Source: Paenibacillus rhizosphaerae | GTDB lineage: Bacteria; Bacillota; Bacilli; Paenibacillales; Paenibacillaceae | Direction of reading: 5' to 3' | DNA length: 64,000 nucleotides | NCBI RefSeq assembly: GCF_014192015.1 | Contig: NZ_JACHXJ010000002.1 | Coordinates: 372,001-436,000 of the forward strand | In this document: in pieces, positions 32,296 through 41,527 of the stretch | Layout of the letters: each line of letters starts with the position of its first letter | How positions within the stretch are numbered: the first letter of the stretch is position 1 | Made by a program: the position numbers and the translations under genes | Notes under the pieces: generated by a model | What the model saw: the letters and a program-made list of their open reading frames with translations, nothing else | The model's database searches: none | What the model was told of the DNA's origin: nothing

Positions 32296-33150
32296 ATGTC
32301 CACAGATCATAAATACGCCGACCTGCATACGCATACGACGGCTTCCGACGGTATGCAGCCACCGGCGGAGAACGTTCAGATCGCCCGCGAGAAGGGGCTC
32401 GCAGCCGTGGCCATTACCGACCATGACACCGTGGGAGGCGTTCCGGAGGCACTGGAAGCCGGGAAGCGTCTCGGCATCACGGTCGTTCCCGGCGTCGAAA
32501 TCAGCACCCGTGCCGGCGGTAAAGATATTCACGTACTGGGTTATTACATCGACATAGCCCATGAACCGTTTTTGAACCATCTCGCCGAGCTGAGACAGAC
32601 CCGGGAACGGCGCAACGATCAGATGATCGCGAAGCTGCAGCAGCTTGGAATTTCCATCACGCTCGAGGAGGTCATTGCCGGGCTGGGGCGTGAGCTGAAG
32701 CCGGATGAAAGTGTCGGACGGCCGCATATGGCCGATGTATTGGTCAAGAATGGCTATGCCTCCGACATGCGGGACGCCTTTAACCGCTATTTGGGAGAGG
32801 ATGCGCCTGCCTACGTATCCGTTCCGCGGATTACACCCGCGGATGCCTGCGCCTGGATCCGGGAAGCCGGCGGGACGCCGGTGCTGGCCCATCCGGGGAT
32901 TTACGGCGACGACACGCTGGTGGAACGGATTTTGCAGGAAGCGAAGCCTGCCGGAATCGAAGTCTACCATTCCGATCACGGCCCGGCCGATGAGGAACGG
33001 TACCTGAGGATGGCTGACCAGCATGGGCTGATCGTCACGGCGGGCTCCGATTTTCACGGGGAACGGCAGGGTGTCGTCTTCCATGGGGATATCGGCAGCC
33101 GGAGGATCCCGGTGACCGTATTGGACCAGCTTCAGCGGGAAACAAAATAA
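32296..33150 (+). CDS. PHP-domain phosphoesterase (TrpH / RNase AM type)
   Basis: A 284-residue cytosolic metal-dependent phosphoesterase. The PHP metal ligands are in DLHTHTTASDG, AITDHDTVGG, PGVEIST, LAHPGIYG and GSDFHGE. Relatives (YciV/TrpH) hydrolyse 3',5'-nucleoside bisphosphates and trim 5' ends of RNA. The ATG at 32296 was chosen because AAAGGAGG lies seven bases ahead. The in-frame ATGs at 32275 and 32290 are worse. It follows the LysR gene. Confidence 0.88.
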   Translation: MSTDHKYADLHTHTTASDGMQPPAENVQIAREKGLAAVAITDHDTVGGVPEALEAGKRLGITVVPGVEISTRAGGKDIHVLGYYIDIAHEPFLNHLAELRQTRERRNDQMIAKLQQLGISITLEEVIAGLGRELKPDESVGRPHMADVLVKNGYASDMRDAFNRYLGEDAPAYVSVPRITPADACAWIREAGGTPVLAHPGIYGDDTLVERILQEAKPAGIEVYHSDHGPADEERYLRMADQHGLIVTAGSDFHGERQGVVFHGDIGSRRIPVTVLDQLQRETK

Positions 33151-33204
33151 TCATCGGTGCCCAGGCGGGTTTTCACCTTTTTTTGCAAAATTGCAAATTT
33201 GGGC

Positions 33205-33234
33205 TTGCGCCGGGCTTCCAGGCCGTACTATAAT
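33205..33234 (+). promoter_or_regulatory. thrS promoter
   Basis: TTGCGC at 33205 and a perfect TATAAT at 33229, spacer 18. Confidence 0.7.
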
Positions 33235-33239
33235 GTTGA

Positions 33240-33552
33240 ACCAAGCAACAGGCTTAAACATTTCAAGGCGATGACCAAAGACATGATTTCGATCCAGGAC
33301 TGCCCAGAGAGAGAAGTGAGTGGTGCAAGCTTCTCCTGACACCGGTTCAGAAATTACCCCTTTGCAGCCGTCCCATTGAACCCGCCTTTTTTACGCGCGG
33401 CAGTAGAAGGAACCGGTTAATCCCCGATATCGGATGCTTAATAAGGGCTTTGCAGATGTACGTGTTCGGATGAACCGTCGGATGCAGGTCGAATTAGGGT
33501 GGAACCACGAGCTGAACGCACTCGTCCCTTGGGATGAGATGCGTTTTTTTGC
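33240..33552 (+). promoter_or_regulatory. Threonine T-box riboswitch
   Basis: The T-box sequence TTAGGGTGGAACCACG (33494-33509) is followed by a terminator hairpin with arms GCACTCGTCC and GGATGAGATGC and seven T. Stem I has CAGAGAGAG and AGTGGTGCAAGC. The specifier region reads GAAATT-ACC, the threonine codon ACC at 33356-33358. Uncharged tRNA-Thr would turn on thrS. Confidence 0.92.
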
Positions 33553-33589
33553 GTTCACCAAGTAGACTGAATTTGACGGAGGGAAGAAC

Positions 33590-35518
33590 ATGAACAAGGA
33601 AATACAAGTCAAACTGCCGGACGGCTCGGTAAGAGCATTCGAGCAAGGCGTCCGGTTGGAGAGCATCGCCGAATCGATCAGCAGCAGCCTTGTGAAAAAT
33701 GCCGCAGCGGGCAAAATTGACGGGATTCTGGTGGATCTCAGTACGCCGGTCGAGCAGGACGGCAGCATTGAAATCGTGACGGTGGACAGTCCGGAAGGAA
33801 TCGAGGTGTACCGGCACAGCACGGCGCATCTATTGGCACAGGCCGTGAAGCGTTTATTCGGAGCATCTTCCGTCAAGCTGGGAATCGGGCCGGTCATCGA
33901 GGACGGTTTTTATTACGATATGGATCTTCCAAGCCCGCTGACGAGTGATGATTTGTCCCGGATTGAACGGGAAATGAAGCGGATCGCGGAGGAGGATCTG
34001 CCGATACGGCGGAAGGCGGTCAGCCGGAAGGAAGCGCTGGACCTGTTCGCGCAGCTGCAGGAGCCGCTGAAGCTCGAGCTCATCCGGGACCTGCCCGAAG
34101 ACGCCGAAATTTCAATTTACGAGCAGGGAGAGTTTGTAGACCTGTGCAGAGGTCCGCACCTTCCTTCCACGGGTAAAATCAAAGCGTTCAAGCTGCTGAG
34201 CGTGGCCGGAGCCTATTGGCGCGGAAACTCGGACAACAAGATGCTGCAGCGGATTTACGGCACCGCCTTCCCCAAGAAGTCGGAGCTTGACGAGCATCTT
34301 CACATGCTTGAGGAAGCGAAGAAGCGCGACCATCGCAAGCTGGGCAAGGAGCAGGGACTGTTCCTGTTCTCGGAGGAAGCGCCGGGCATGCCGTTTTACC
34401 TTCCTAAAGGCATGATCATCCGGAATGAGCTGGAGAAGCTGGAGCGTGAGCTGCACAACACAAGAGGATATGAGGAGGTTCGCACTCCGCTTATGATGAA
34501 CAAGCGGATGTGGGAGGAATCCGGGCACTGGGATCACTACAAGGACAACATGTATTTTACTCAGGTGGACGAGACGGAATATGCGCTGAAGCCGATGAAC
34601 TGCCCGGGGCATATGCTGATTTTCAAAAGCGGCCTTCGCTCCTACCGCGAGCTGCCGATCCGGCTGGCCGAGTTTGGACAGGTTCACCGCCACGAGTATT
34701 CGGGCGCGCTGAGCGGCATGATGCGTGTGCGGACGTTTTGCCAGGATGACGCTCACCTCTTTGTCAGACCTGACCAAATCGAGGAGGAAATCGCCGGCGT
34801 CATCGATCTGATCGACCACATGTACGCCATATTCGGCTTCTCATACCGGATTGAACTGTCGACGCGGCCGGAGGATTCCATGGGCTCGGATGAGCTGTGG
34901 GAGCAGGCCGAGCAGTCGCTGCGCAGCGTGCTGGAGCGGCGGGGGATCGAATACCGCCTGAACGAGGGGGACGGAGCTTTCTACGGCCCGAAAATCGATT
35001 TTCATATTCTCGATGCCCTGAAGCGCAGCTGGCAGTGCGGGACGATCCAGCTCGATTTTCAAATGCCGGAGAAGTTCGGTCTAAGCTATGTCGGCGAATA
35101 CAACCAGAAGCATCGCCCGGTCGTCATTCACCGCGCCGTCTACGGCTCCATCGACCGTTTCATCGGTATTCTGACGGAGCATTACTCGGGAGCTTTTCCG
35201 CTGTGGCTGGCACCGGTCCAGGCCAAAGTCGTCCCGGTATCCGAACACGATCTGGACTATGCATATCAGGTTAAGCAGTCGCTTGCAAAAGCGGGCATCC
35301 GGGTTGAAGTCAGCGCCAAAAACGAGAAGCTGGGCTACAAAATCCGCGAAGCCGAGCTGGAAAAAGTGCCGTACGTGCTCGTCGTCGGCAAGAGCGAGCA
35401 GGAGGCGGGTGCAGCGGCGGTCCGCAAGCGGGGCGAAGGGGATCTGGGCAAGCAGCAGCTGCCGGACATCATCGAGCGCTTAAACCGGGAAATCCGGGAT
35501 AAACATACAGGAAAATAA
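33590..35518 (+). CDS. thrS: Threonyl-tRNA synthetase
   Basis: A class II synthetase of 642 residues, the usual size. It has an N-terminal TGS domain (KLPDGSVRAFEQG), the editing domain with HSTAHLLAQAVKRL (zinc-type HxxxH), the core with class II motif 2 and zinc ligands (NCPGHMLIFKS, FGQVHRHEYSGALSGMMRVR), and a C-terminal anticodon-binding domain. It edits serine mischarging. A GGAGGGA site precedes the ATG. Regulated by the T-box leader. The gene order around it is not the B. subtilis one. Confidence 0.97.
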   Translation: MNKEIQVKLPDGSVRAFEQGVRLESIAESISSSLVKNAAAGKIDGILVDLSTPVEQDGSIEIVTVDSPEGIEVYRHSTAHLLAQAVKRLFGASSVKLGIGPVIEDGFYYDMDLPSPLTSDDLSRIEREMKRIAEEDLPIRRKAVSRKEALDLFAQLQEPLKLELIRDLPEDAEISIYEQGEFVDLCRGPHLPSTGKIKAFKLLSVAGAYWRGNSDNKMLQRIYGTAFPKKSELDEHLHMLEEAKKRDHRKLGKEQGLFLFSEEAPGMPFYLPKGMIIRNELEKLERELHNTRGYEEVRTPLMMNKRMWEESGHWDHYKDNMYFTQVDETEYALKPMNCPGHMLIFKSGLRSYRELPIRLAEFGQVHRHEYSGALSGMMRVRTFCQDDAHLFVRPDQIEEEIAGVIDLIDHMYAIFGFSYRIELSTRPEDSMGSDELWEQAEQSLRSVLERRGIEYRLNEGDGAFYGPKIDFHILDALKRSWQCGTIQLDFQMPEKFGLSYVGEYNQKHRPVVIHRAVYGSIDRFIGILTEHYSGAFPLWLAPVQAKVVPVSEHDLDYAYQVKQSLAKAGIRVEVSAKNEKLGYKIREAELEKVPYVLVVGKSEQEAGAAAVRKRGEGDLGKQQLPDIIERLNREIRDKHTGK

Positions 35519-35533
35519 GTCAGGAAGGCATTA

Positions 35534-35584
35534 AAAAAAGGCTGTATCCCACCCGTTCTTAGGAACGGAGGAGGATACAGCCTT
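35534..35584. terminator. Bidirectional terminator between thrS and rqcH
   Basis: Arms AAGGCTGTATCC and GGATACAGCCTT with an internal small hairpin (CCGTTC/GAACGG). The run of seven A upstream becomes a strong T tract on the minus strand, so it mainly serves rqcH. Confidence 0.88.
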
Positions 35585-35658
35585 CTCTATTGAATATGGG
35601 CTGCGGCTTATGCCGGTTCATTGAGCACGTCTCAATTCTTTAATATGCTACATCCTTT

Positions 35659-37416
35659 TTATTTAATGACGCTCGGAAGCGACTTGATCACTTCCTCGTC
35701 TGGCGTGACGATCAGCGTCCGCTGGTGATCATATATGACAAAGCCCGGTTTGGCGCCGCTCGGCTTATGCACGTGGCGGATCAGGGTGCAGTCGACCGGC
35801 ACGCTGCTGGATTCCTTGGCCTGGCTGAAGTAAGCGGCCAGTTGGGCGGCTTCCTCCAGAGTCTGGTCTCCGAACTGGCTGCTGCGGATAACGACGTGGG
35901 ACCCGGGGATGTCCTTGGTATGCAGCCACGTATCGCTGCCGCTGGCCAGTTTGTTGGTCACATACTCGTTCTGCAGGTTATTTTTGCCAACATAAATTTC
36001 GATGCCCTCGGACGATGTGAATACATGCAGTGTAGGGCGGTCATTTTTCTTCTTTTTACGCGTTTTTTTGCTGCGGTCGCGGAGATATCCCTGCTGAACA
36101 AGCTCCTCACGGATTTCTTCGATATCGTTCATGGATGCATGGGCCAGCTGCTGGAGCAGGTCGTCCATGTAACGGATCTCTTCCTTCGTTATGGCAAGCT
36201 GCTCGTCGATGACGGCCAGACTGTTTTTATACTTATTATATTTCTTGAAATATCGCTGGGCGTTATCGGAAGGGCTGAGCAGCGGGTCCAGCGGAATCGT
36301 CACGTCCTTCTGGTCCTCGTCATAAAAGTTGGTCAGGACCGCTTCCTTGTCCCCCTTCGCAATCGAATGCAGGGAGGCAAACAGCAGCTCGCCGTAAATC
36401 CGGTACTGGTCTGCATCGGCGGCTTCCTCCAGATCGGCGTGCAGGTGGTCCAGCTTTTTAATATTTTTGGCGCGCTCATTGTGCAGGAAACGCAGCAGAT
36501 CGCTCGTCTTTTGCTTGACGGTGTCGCGCTCGGCTTTTTCGCCGTAATAATCCTCCATGCATGTGCTGATGGATTCATAGCGCTTGACCTCTTCCTTTAT
36601 CATCGTCAGCTCGACGGCGGAAAAAACCATTTTTCCCTTGGCGTTCGCACCCGACATCGGCTGGTATGCCTGCTGCCTGACGCTGTCCATCAGCCCGGTA
36701 AAGGCGGTCCATAAGGCGCTTCGGCGCGCTTCGTCAGCTTCGGGCCCTTCTTCCGGGTGGGCCTGCAGACCAGCGCGGTGCACGATCTCCTGCGCAACGA
36801 GCGGGCTTACGCCGCTGAACGTATCCACGATCCAAGATATCGGTTCAGCATCTGCCACTTCGGTATATTTTTGTCCGAACTGCTCTCCGGAAACCTCTAG
36901 CGGATTGAGCTTATGCTGCTGCGGAGGCTCCGTATAGGAAAAGCCCGGCATGACGACCCGGTAGCTGCTGATGCTTGGGGTGACATGGTGGATGCCGTCC
37001 AGGATCGTCCCGCTCGAAGGGTCCAACAAAATAATGTTGCTGTGCCGGCCCATCAATTCGATGATGAGCTGCTTCGAGGAAACGTCTCCCAGCTCATCCC
37101 GCTGTCTGACCGTAATATGAATGATCCGCTCCATTCCAACCTGCCGGATGTCTTCAATAATGCCTCCTTCGCAGTGCTTGCGCAGCAGCATGCAGAACAT
37201 AGGCGCCTCCTGCGGATTCAGAAAGCTGCGCTCGGTGAAGTGCACCCGCGGATACGTCGGATTGGCCGACAGCAGCAGCTTGGCGTTGCCCGCCCGGGTC
37301 CGGAGATGAAAGAGCAGGTCGTGATCATTGGGCTGGTATATTTTACTGATCCGGGCGCCCTGAAGGCTTTGCAGCTCATGGACAAGGGCCCGCGTTACAA
37401 TTCCGTCTAATGCCAT
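35659..37416 (-). CDS. rqcH: Ribosome quality-control factor RqcH (NFACT family)
   Basis: A 585-residue NFACT protein, B. subtilis YloA/RqcH. It binds stalled 50S-peptidyl-tRNA complexes and adds C-terminal alanine tails that mark the chain for degradation. Order of parts: NFACT-N (MALDGIVTRALVHELQSL and DDHDLLFHLR-like), HhH region, a long charged coiled coil at about 280-420, and NFACT-R with SDTWLHTKDIPGSHVVIRS near residue 500. The older name is fibronectin-binding protein. It is divergent from the Ca2+ ATPase gene; in B. subtilis yloA and yloB are also neighbours. Confidence 0.95.
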   Translation of the reverse strand: MALDGIVTRALVHELQSLQGARISKIYQPNDHDLLFHLRTRAGNAKLLLSANPTYPRVHFTERSFLNPQEAPMFCMLLRKHCEGGIIEDIRQVGMERIIHITVRQRDELGDVSSKQLIIELMGRHSNIILLDPSSGTILDGIHHVTPSISSYRVVMPGFSYTEPPQQHKLNPLEVSGEQFGQKYTEVADAEPISWIVDTFSGVSPLVAQEIVHRAGLQAHPEEGPEADEARRSALWTAFTGLMDSVRQQAYQPMSGANAKGKMVFSAVELTMIKEEVKRYESISTCMEDYYGEKAERDTVKQKTSDLLRFLHNERAKNIKKLDHLHADLEEAADADQYRIYGELLFASLHSIAKGDKEAVLTNFYDEDQKDVTIPLDPLLSPSDNAQRYFKKYNKYKNSLAVIDEQLAITKEEIRYMDDLLQQLAHASMNDIEEIREELVQQGYLRDRSKKTRKKKKNDRPTLHVFTSSEGIEIYVGKNNLQNEYVTNKLASGSDTWLHTKDIPGSHVVIRSSQFGDQTLEEAAQLAAYFSQAKESSSVPVDCTLIRHVHKPSGAKPGFVIYDHQRTLIVTPDEEVIKSLPSVIK

Positions 37417-37459
37417 AGTGTATCTCCCATCTTTACGCTGTACTTGGTTACGATTGCCT

Positions 37460-37483
37460 CCATACTATGATGCCATAGTTTGG
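37460..37483. repeat. Palindrome between rqcH and the Ca2+ ATPase gene
   Basis: CCATACTATG-ATGC-CATAGTTTGG, ten-base arms with one mismatch and a perfect core ACTATG/CATAGT. It lies in the 189-base divergent upstream region and is an operator candidate. Confidence 0.5.
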
Positions 37484-37605
37484 CCAAAAACTTAAGAGGC
37501 CCGGCTTGTGATATTTTAGGCCCTGTCCGAATACATTTACGATAGGCAGGTGGAAAAGCTGTTGAATACCCGCAGCGCACAAAGACCGGGAGGGAAAGGG
37601 AAGCT

Positions 37606-40401
37606 ATGGAACAAAAAAAATGGCATCAGTTGGACGCGGAAGAACTGCAGCATGTCCTCGGCGTTCACCCGCATCAGGGCCTTTCGGAAGAAGAGGCGGA
37701 GGAAAGACGGAAGAAAAACGGGTGGAACGAGCTTTCGGAAGGAAAGCGTATTTCTCCTTTGGCCTTATTTTTGAACCAATTTAAAGATTTCATGGTGCTG
37801 GTGCTGATGGGGGCAACGCTGGTTTCGGGCCTCCTTGGCGAATACCTGGACGCGATCACCATTATCGCCATCATTCTGCTGAACGGGGTCCTCGGCTTCA
37901 TCCAGGAGTTCAAGGCGGAACGCTCCCTGAACGCGCTGAAGCAGCTGTCCGCTCCGGGAGCGAAGGTGCTTCGGGGGGGCAAGGTGGTTCAGGTGCCCGC
38001 CAAAATGCTCGTCCCCGGGGACATCGTTCTGCTGGAAAGCGGCGACCGTGTGCCCGCAGATGTCCGCTGGCTGGAAACGAGCAGCTGTTACATTGAAGAA
38101 TCCGCGCTGACCGGGGAATCGGTTCCGGTAGGCAAGCATTCCCAGGCTATTCAAGAAGCGGACGTGCCCCTGGGCGATCAGAAGAACACCGGTTTCATGG
38201 GAACCATGATGACGCGGGGGACTGCCAAAGGCGTTGTCGTCCGCACCGGAATGGATACGGAAATGGGGAAAATCGCCGATCTGATCCAAAATACGGATGC
38301 GCAGGAAACGCCGCTTCAGCACCGCCTGGAGCAGCTTGGTAAAATGCTCATCATCCTGTCGCTGGGGCTCACAGTCATGGTCGTCGTCGCCGGGATTCTG
38401 CATGGACAGCCTGCCGTCGGCATGTTCCTGGCCGGAGTCAGCCTAGCCGTGGCGGCGATCCCCGAAGGCCTGCCCGCCATCGTGACCGTCGCGCTGGCGC
38501 TCGGCGTGCAGCGGATGATCAAGCGGAAGGCGATCGTGCGCAAGCTGCCGTCGGTCGAAACGCTGGGCTGCGCGTCGGTCATCTGCTCCGATAAAACCGG
38601 AACGCTGACGCAGAACAAAATGACCGTTACGCGCGTATGGGTCGGAGGAAGAAGCCTGGAGGTCACCGGCGACGGTTATGCGCCGACCGGACAAATCCTC
38701 GAAGAGAAGAAGCCGGTCGACTTGAAGAACGATCAGGGGCTGCGCAGGCTGCTTCAGATCAGCGCGCTGTGCAACAACGCGGAAATTTACGAGACGTCTG
38801 CTCCGGAGTCGCGCGGCAAGCGCAAAGGCAAGGAGGAGCCCCAGGGACCGGTATGGGAGCTGAAGGGAGACCCGACCGAAGGGGCGCTCATCACCCTCGC
38901 TTCCAAAATGGGGATGACGACGCAGTCCTTGTCGGCACTGTATCAGCGGGATAAGGAATTCCCGTTCGATTCCGAGCGGAAGCTGATGTCGGTCGTGGTG
39001 AGCCACCAGGGCGGCAAAATTTTATGCACCAAAGGTGCGCCCGACGTGCTGTTGAACCAGTGCACTTATATATTATGGGAAGGCAACGTCGTTCCGTTTA
39101 CCGGCACGCTCCGTCAGAAAGTGCTTGCCGCCAACGAAGAGATGGCCTCCTCTGCGCTTCGCGTGCTGGGGACGGCATACCGCGACCTGCGTCCGCATGA
39201 TTCGCTGGACAGCGAAGCGGACGCCGAGAGCCAGCTCGTCTTCGTCGGCCTGGCCGGCATGATCGATCCGCCGCGCCGCGAAGTACGCGATGCGATCAGC
39301 ACCTGCCGCCGGGCAGGCATCAAGACGGTGATGATCACCGGCGACCACGGCACGACTGCTGAGGCGATCGCCCAGCAGCTTGGCATTATGCCGCGCGGAG
39401 GCGTAGCCATGTCCGGCCAGGAGCTGTCGCAGATCGACGATCAGGAGCTCGATGCGAAGGTCGACAACGTGTACGTGTACTCGCGCGTGTCGCCTGAGCA
39501 TAAGCTCCGCATCGTCAAATCGCTGCAGCGCAAAGGCCATGTCGTTGCCATGACCGGCGACGGCGTCAACGATGCGCCGGCCATCAAGGCGGCCGACATC
39601 GGCATTGCCATGGGCATCACCGGTACAGACGTCACCAAGGAAGCATCGGCGCTCATCCTCAGCGACGACAACTTCTCGACGATCGTGGCGGCGATCGAGG
39701 AAGGCCGGAGCATCTATGAGAATATCCGCAAATTCATCCGGTATTTACTTGCATCGAACGTCGGCGAAATATTGACGATGTTCTTTGCGATGATGCTCGC
39801 CCTGCCGCTGCCGCTGCTGCCGATCCAGATTTTATGGGTGAACCTCGTGACCGACGGCCTCCCGGCGATGGCCCTGGGCGTGGATCAGCCGGAGAAGGAT
39901 CTAATGGAACACAAGCCGCGCGGGGCCAAGGAAAATATATTCGCCCGCCGGCTGGGATGGAAGATCATCAGCCGCGGCTTCCTGATCGGTCTGTGCACGC
40001 TCGGCGCGTTCTGGCTCACCCTCCGCGTGGACCCGCACAACGCCGCCCAGATCACCAAAGCCCAATCGGTAGCTTTCGCGACCCTCGTCATGGCCCAGCT
40101 CATCCACGTGTTCGACTGCCGGAGCTCCAGATCGATCTTCCACCGCAACCCGCTGCAGAACAAGTACCTGGTGCTGGCGGTGCTGTCCTCGGTTCTGCTG
40201 ATGCTCGGCGTCATGTACATCGAGCCGCTGCAGCCGATCTTCAAAACCGTGCCGCTCGGCTTCCGCGAATGGTGCATTACGATCGTCGGCGCCGGCGTGC
40301 CGACCTTCCTGATGGGCATCGGCAGCGTATGGGGCGGAAGACGCAACAAGCGGCGGGGAAGCGGCCGCCTCGTGGCGAAAAGTACAAACATTTCTGCATA
40401 A
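37606..40401 (+). CDS. Calcium-transporting P-type ATPase (P2A, YloB-like)
   Basis: A 931-residue P-type pump with about ten membrane helices. It has TGES in the actuator domain ([14 protein letters not shown]), the phosphorylation site [12 protein letters not shown] with Asp329, and the hinge motif [21 protein letters not shown] on helix M4 and NLVTDGLPA on M6 carry Ca2+ ligand residues of the SERCA class. It exports or sequesters Ca2+ at the plasma membrane; in B. subtilis YloB is linked to spore heat resistance. A GGGAGGG...GGGAAGC region precedes the ATG. A second Ca2+ exporter of this window is the Cax antiporter. Confidence 0.95.
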   Translation: MEQKKWHQLDAEELQHVLGVHPHQGLSEEEAEERRKKNGWNELSEGKRISPLALFLNQFKDFMVLVLMGATLVSGLLGEYLDAITIIAIILLNGVLGFIQEFKAERSLNALKQLSAPGAKVLRGGKVVQVPAKMLVPGDIVLLESGDRVPADVRWLETSSCYIEESALTGESVPVGKHSQAIQEADVPLGDQKNTGFMGTMMTRGTAKGVVVRTGMDTEMGKIADLIQNTDAQETPLQHRLEQLGKMLIILSLGLTVMVVVAGILHGQPAVGMFLAGVSLAVAAIPEGLPAIVTVALALGVQRMIKRKAIVRKLPSVETLGCASVICSDKTGTLTQNKMTVTRVWVGGRSLEVTGDGYAPTGQILEEKKPVDLKNDQGLRRLLQISALCNNAEIYETSAPESRGKRKGKEEPQGPVWELKGDPTEGALITLASKMGMTTQSLSALYQRDKEFPFDSERKLMSVVVSHQGGKILCTKGAPDVLLNQCTYILWEGNVVPFTGTLRQKVLAANEEMASSALRVLGTAYRDLRPHDSLDSEADAESQLVFVGLAGMIDPPRREVRDAISTCRRAGIKTVMITGDHGTTAEAIAQQLGIMPRGGVAMSGQELSQIDDQELDAKVDNVYVYSRVSPEHKLRIVKSLQRKGHVVAMTGDGVNDAPAIKAADIGIAMGITGTDVTKEASALILSDDNFSTIVAAIEEGRSIYENIRKFIRYLLASNVGEILTMFFAMMLALPLPLLPIQILWVNLVTDGLPAMALGVDQPEKDLMEHKPRGAKENIFARRLGWKIISRGFLIGLCTLGAFWLTLRVDPHNAAQITKAQSVAFATLVMAQLIHVFDCRSSRSIFHRNPLQNKYLVLAVLSSVLLMLGVMYIEPLQPIFKTVPLGFREWCITIVGAGVPTFLMGIGSVWGGRRNKRRGSGRLVAKSTNISA

Positions 40402-40479
40402 AGTCAATAGCACGGCCCGGCCGTTTGCGGTATGCTAGTGGACAGTAAAAGCTAGCATATCAAAGGAGTGGCACCATCC

Positions 40480-41319
40480 ATGGAATTCACAAAAATGCAC
40501 GGACTCGGGAACGATTTTATCGTGATTTACGGCGAGACGGCTCTGCCGGACAACGCGGCAGAGCTCGCCTTGAAATGGTGCGACCGCTATTTCGGTATCG
40601 GAGCGGACGGACTGGTATATATTTTGCCGTCGGAGAAGGCGGATTTCCGCATGCGGATCATCAACTCGGACGGCTCGGAAGCGGAGCAGTGTGGCAACGC
40701 GATCCGCTGCGTTGCAAAATACGTGTTTGATCACGGCTATGTCAGCGGGGAAAATATTACGATTGAAACGCTTGGAGCCGGCGTGCAGCCGGTGACGATC
40801 CATGTGGACAACGGACTGGCCGCCACCGTCACGGTGGATATGGGCGAGCCCGTGCTCGACGGATTGAGCGTACCGACAACGATTGACGCGAACCCGGTCG
40901 TGGATGCGCCGATCGAGGCCGATGGCCGGCAGTTCCGGTTTACGGCCGTTTCGATGGGCAATCCGCACTGCGTTATTTACGTGGACGATGCGGTGAACTT
41001 CGACCTCGCCACGTGGGGACCGAAGCTGGAAGTGCATCCGGTATTCCCGAAAAAGGTGAACGTCGAATTCGCGACCGTGAAGGACCGCGGTACCGTAGAT
41101 ATGCGCGTCTGGGAGCGCGGCGCCGGTCCGACGCTGGCCTGCGGTACCGGGGCCTGCGCAACCCTCGTATCCTCCGTCCTGAACGGTTTAACCGACCGGT
41201 CGGCATCGATCCGGCTGAAGGGCGGAGACCTGTTCATCGATTGGAGCGAGAAAGACAACCACGTGTATATGACAGGCCCGGCGGCAGTCGTGTATACGGG
41301 AAGCGTCCAGGACGTATAA
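40480..41319 (+). CDS. dapF: Diaminopimelate epimerase
   Basis: The enzyme converts LL- to meso-diaminopimelate for lysine and peptidoglycan synthesis. The product is 279 residues. Its two catalytic cysteines are in SEAEQCGNAIRC and LACGTGACAT. The start at 40480 (MEFTKMHGLGNDF) matches the family, and AAAGGAG lies eleven bases ahead. A GTG four codons earlier is possible but less typical. It sits between the Ca2+ pump and yitJ, which is not the B. subtilis arrangement. Confidence 0.96.
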   Translation: MEFTKMHGLGNDFIVIYGETALPDNAAELALKWCDRYFGIGADGLVYILPSEKADFRMRIINSDGSEAEQCGNAIRCVAKYVFDHGYVSGENITIETLGAGVQPVTIHVDNGLAATVTVDMGEPVLDGLSVPTTIDANPVVDAPIEADGRQFRFTAVSMGNPHCVIYVDDAVNFDLATWGPKLEVHPVFPKKVNVEFATVKDRGTVDMRVWERGAGPTLACGTGACATLVSSVLNGLTDRSASIRLKGGDLFIDWSEKDNHVYMTGPAAVVYTGSVQDV

Positions 41320-41355
41320 ACGCCCGGATTTGAAAGACCTGCATTAACATTTCAA

Positions 41356-41397
41356 TAGCCCGGGGAGCGTATCGGCGGATACGATCCGCCGGGCTTT
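41356..41397 (+). terminator. Hairpin after dapF
   Basis: Outer arms AGCCCGG/CCGGGCT and an inner CGTATC/GATACG stem, followed by a short T run. Probable terminator. Confidence 0.65.
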
Positions 41398-41467
41398 CCT
41401 GCTTCCGGGGGTACAGGCAGCCCGAATCAGACTCTAGTAATATAACTGGAGGATTCTATGACTTATC

Positions 41468-41496
41468 TTGTGCGCCGATTTATGATACATTAATGT
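41468..41496 (+). promoter_or_regulatory. Candidate yitJ promoter
   Basis: TTGTGC at 41468 and TAATGT at 41491, spacer 17. No SAM riboswitch (S-box) motif is seen between here and the start codon. Confidence 0.45.
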
Positions 41497-41527
41497 GAAA
41501 CTACTTTTTCGGGGTGGAGGAGCCAAC

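Noticed and set aside
31080..32303. 407-codon minus-strand frame opposite the LysR-type gene
   Set aside because: The helix-turn-helix and full length of the plus-strand gene explain the region.
39834..40448. 204-codon frame inside the Ca2+ ATPase gene on the same strand
   Set aside because: Out-of-frame reading of the conserved C-terminal membrane domain.
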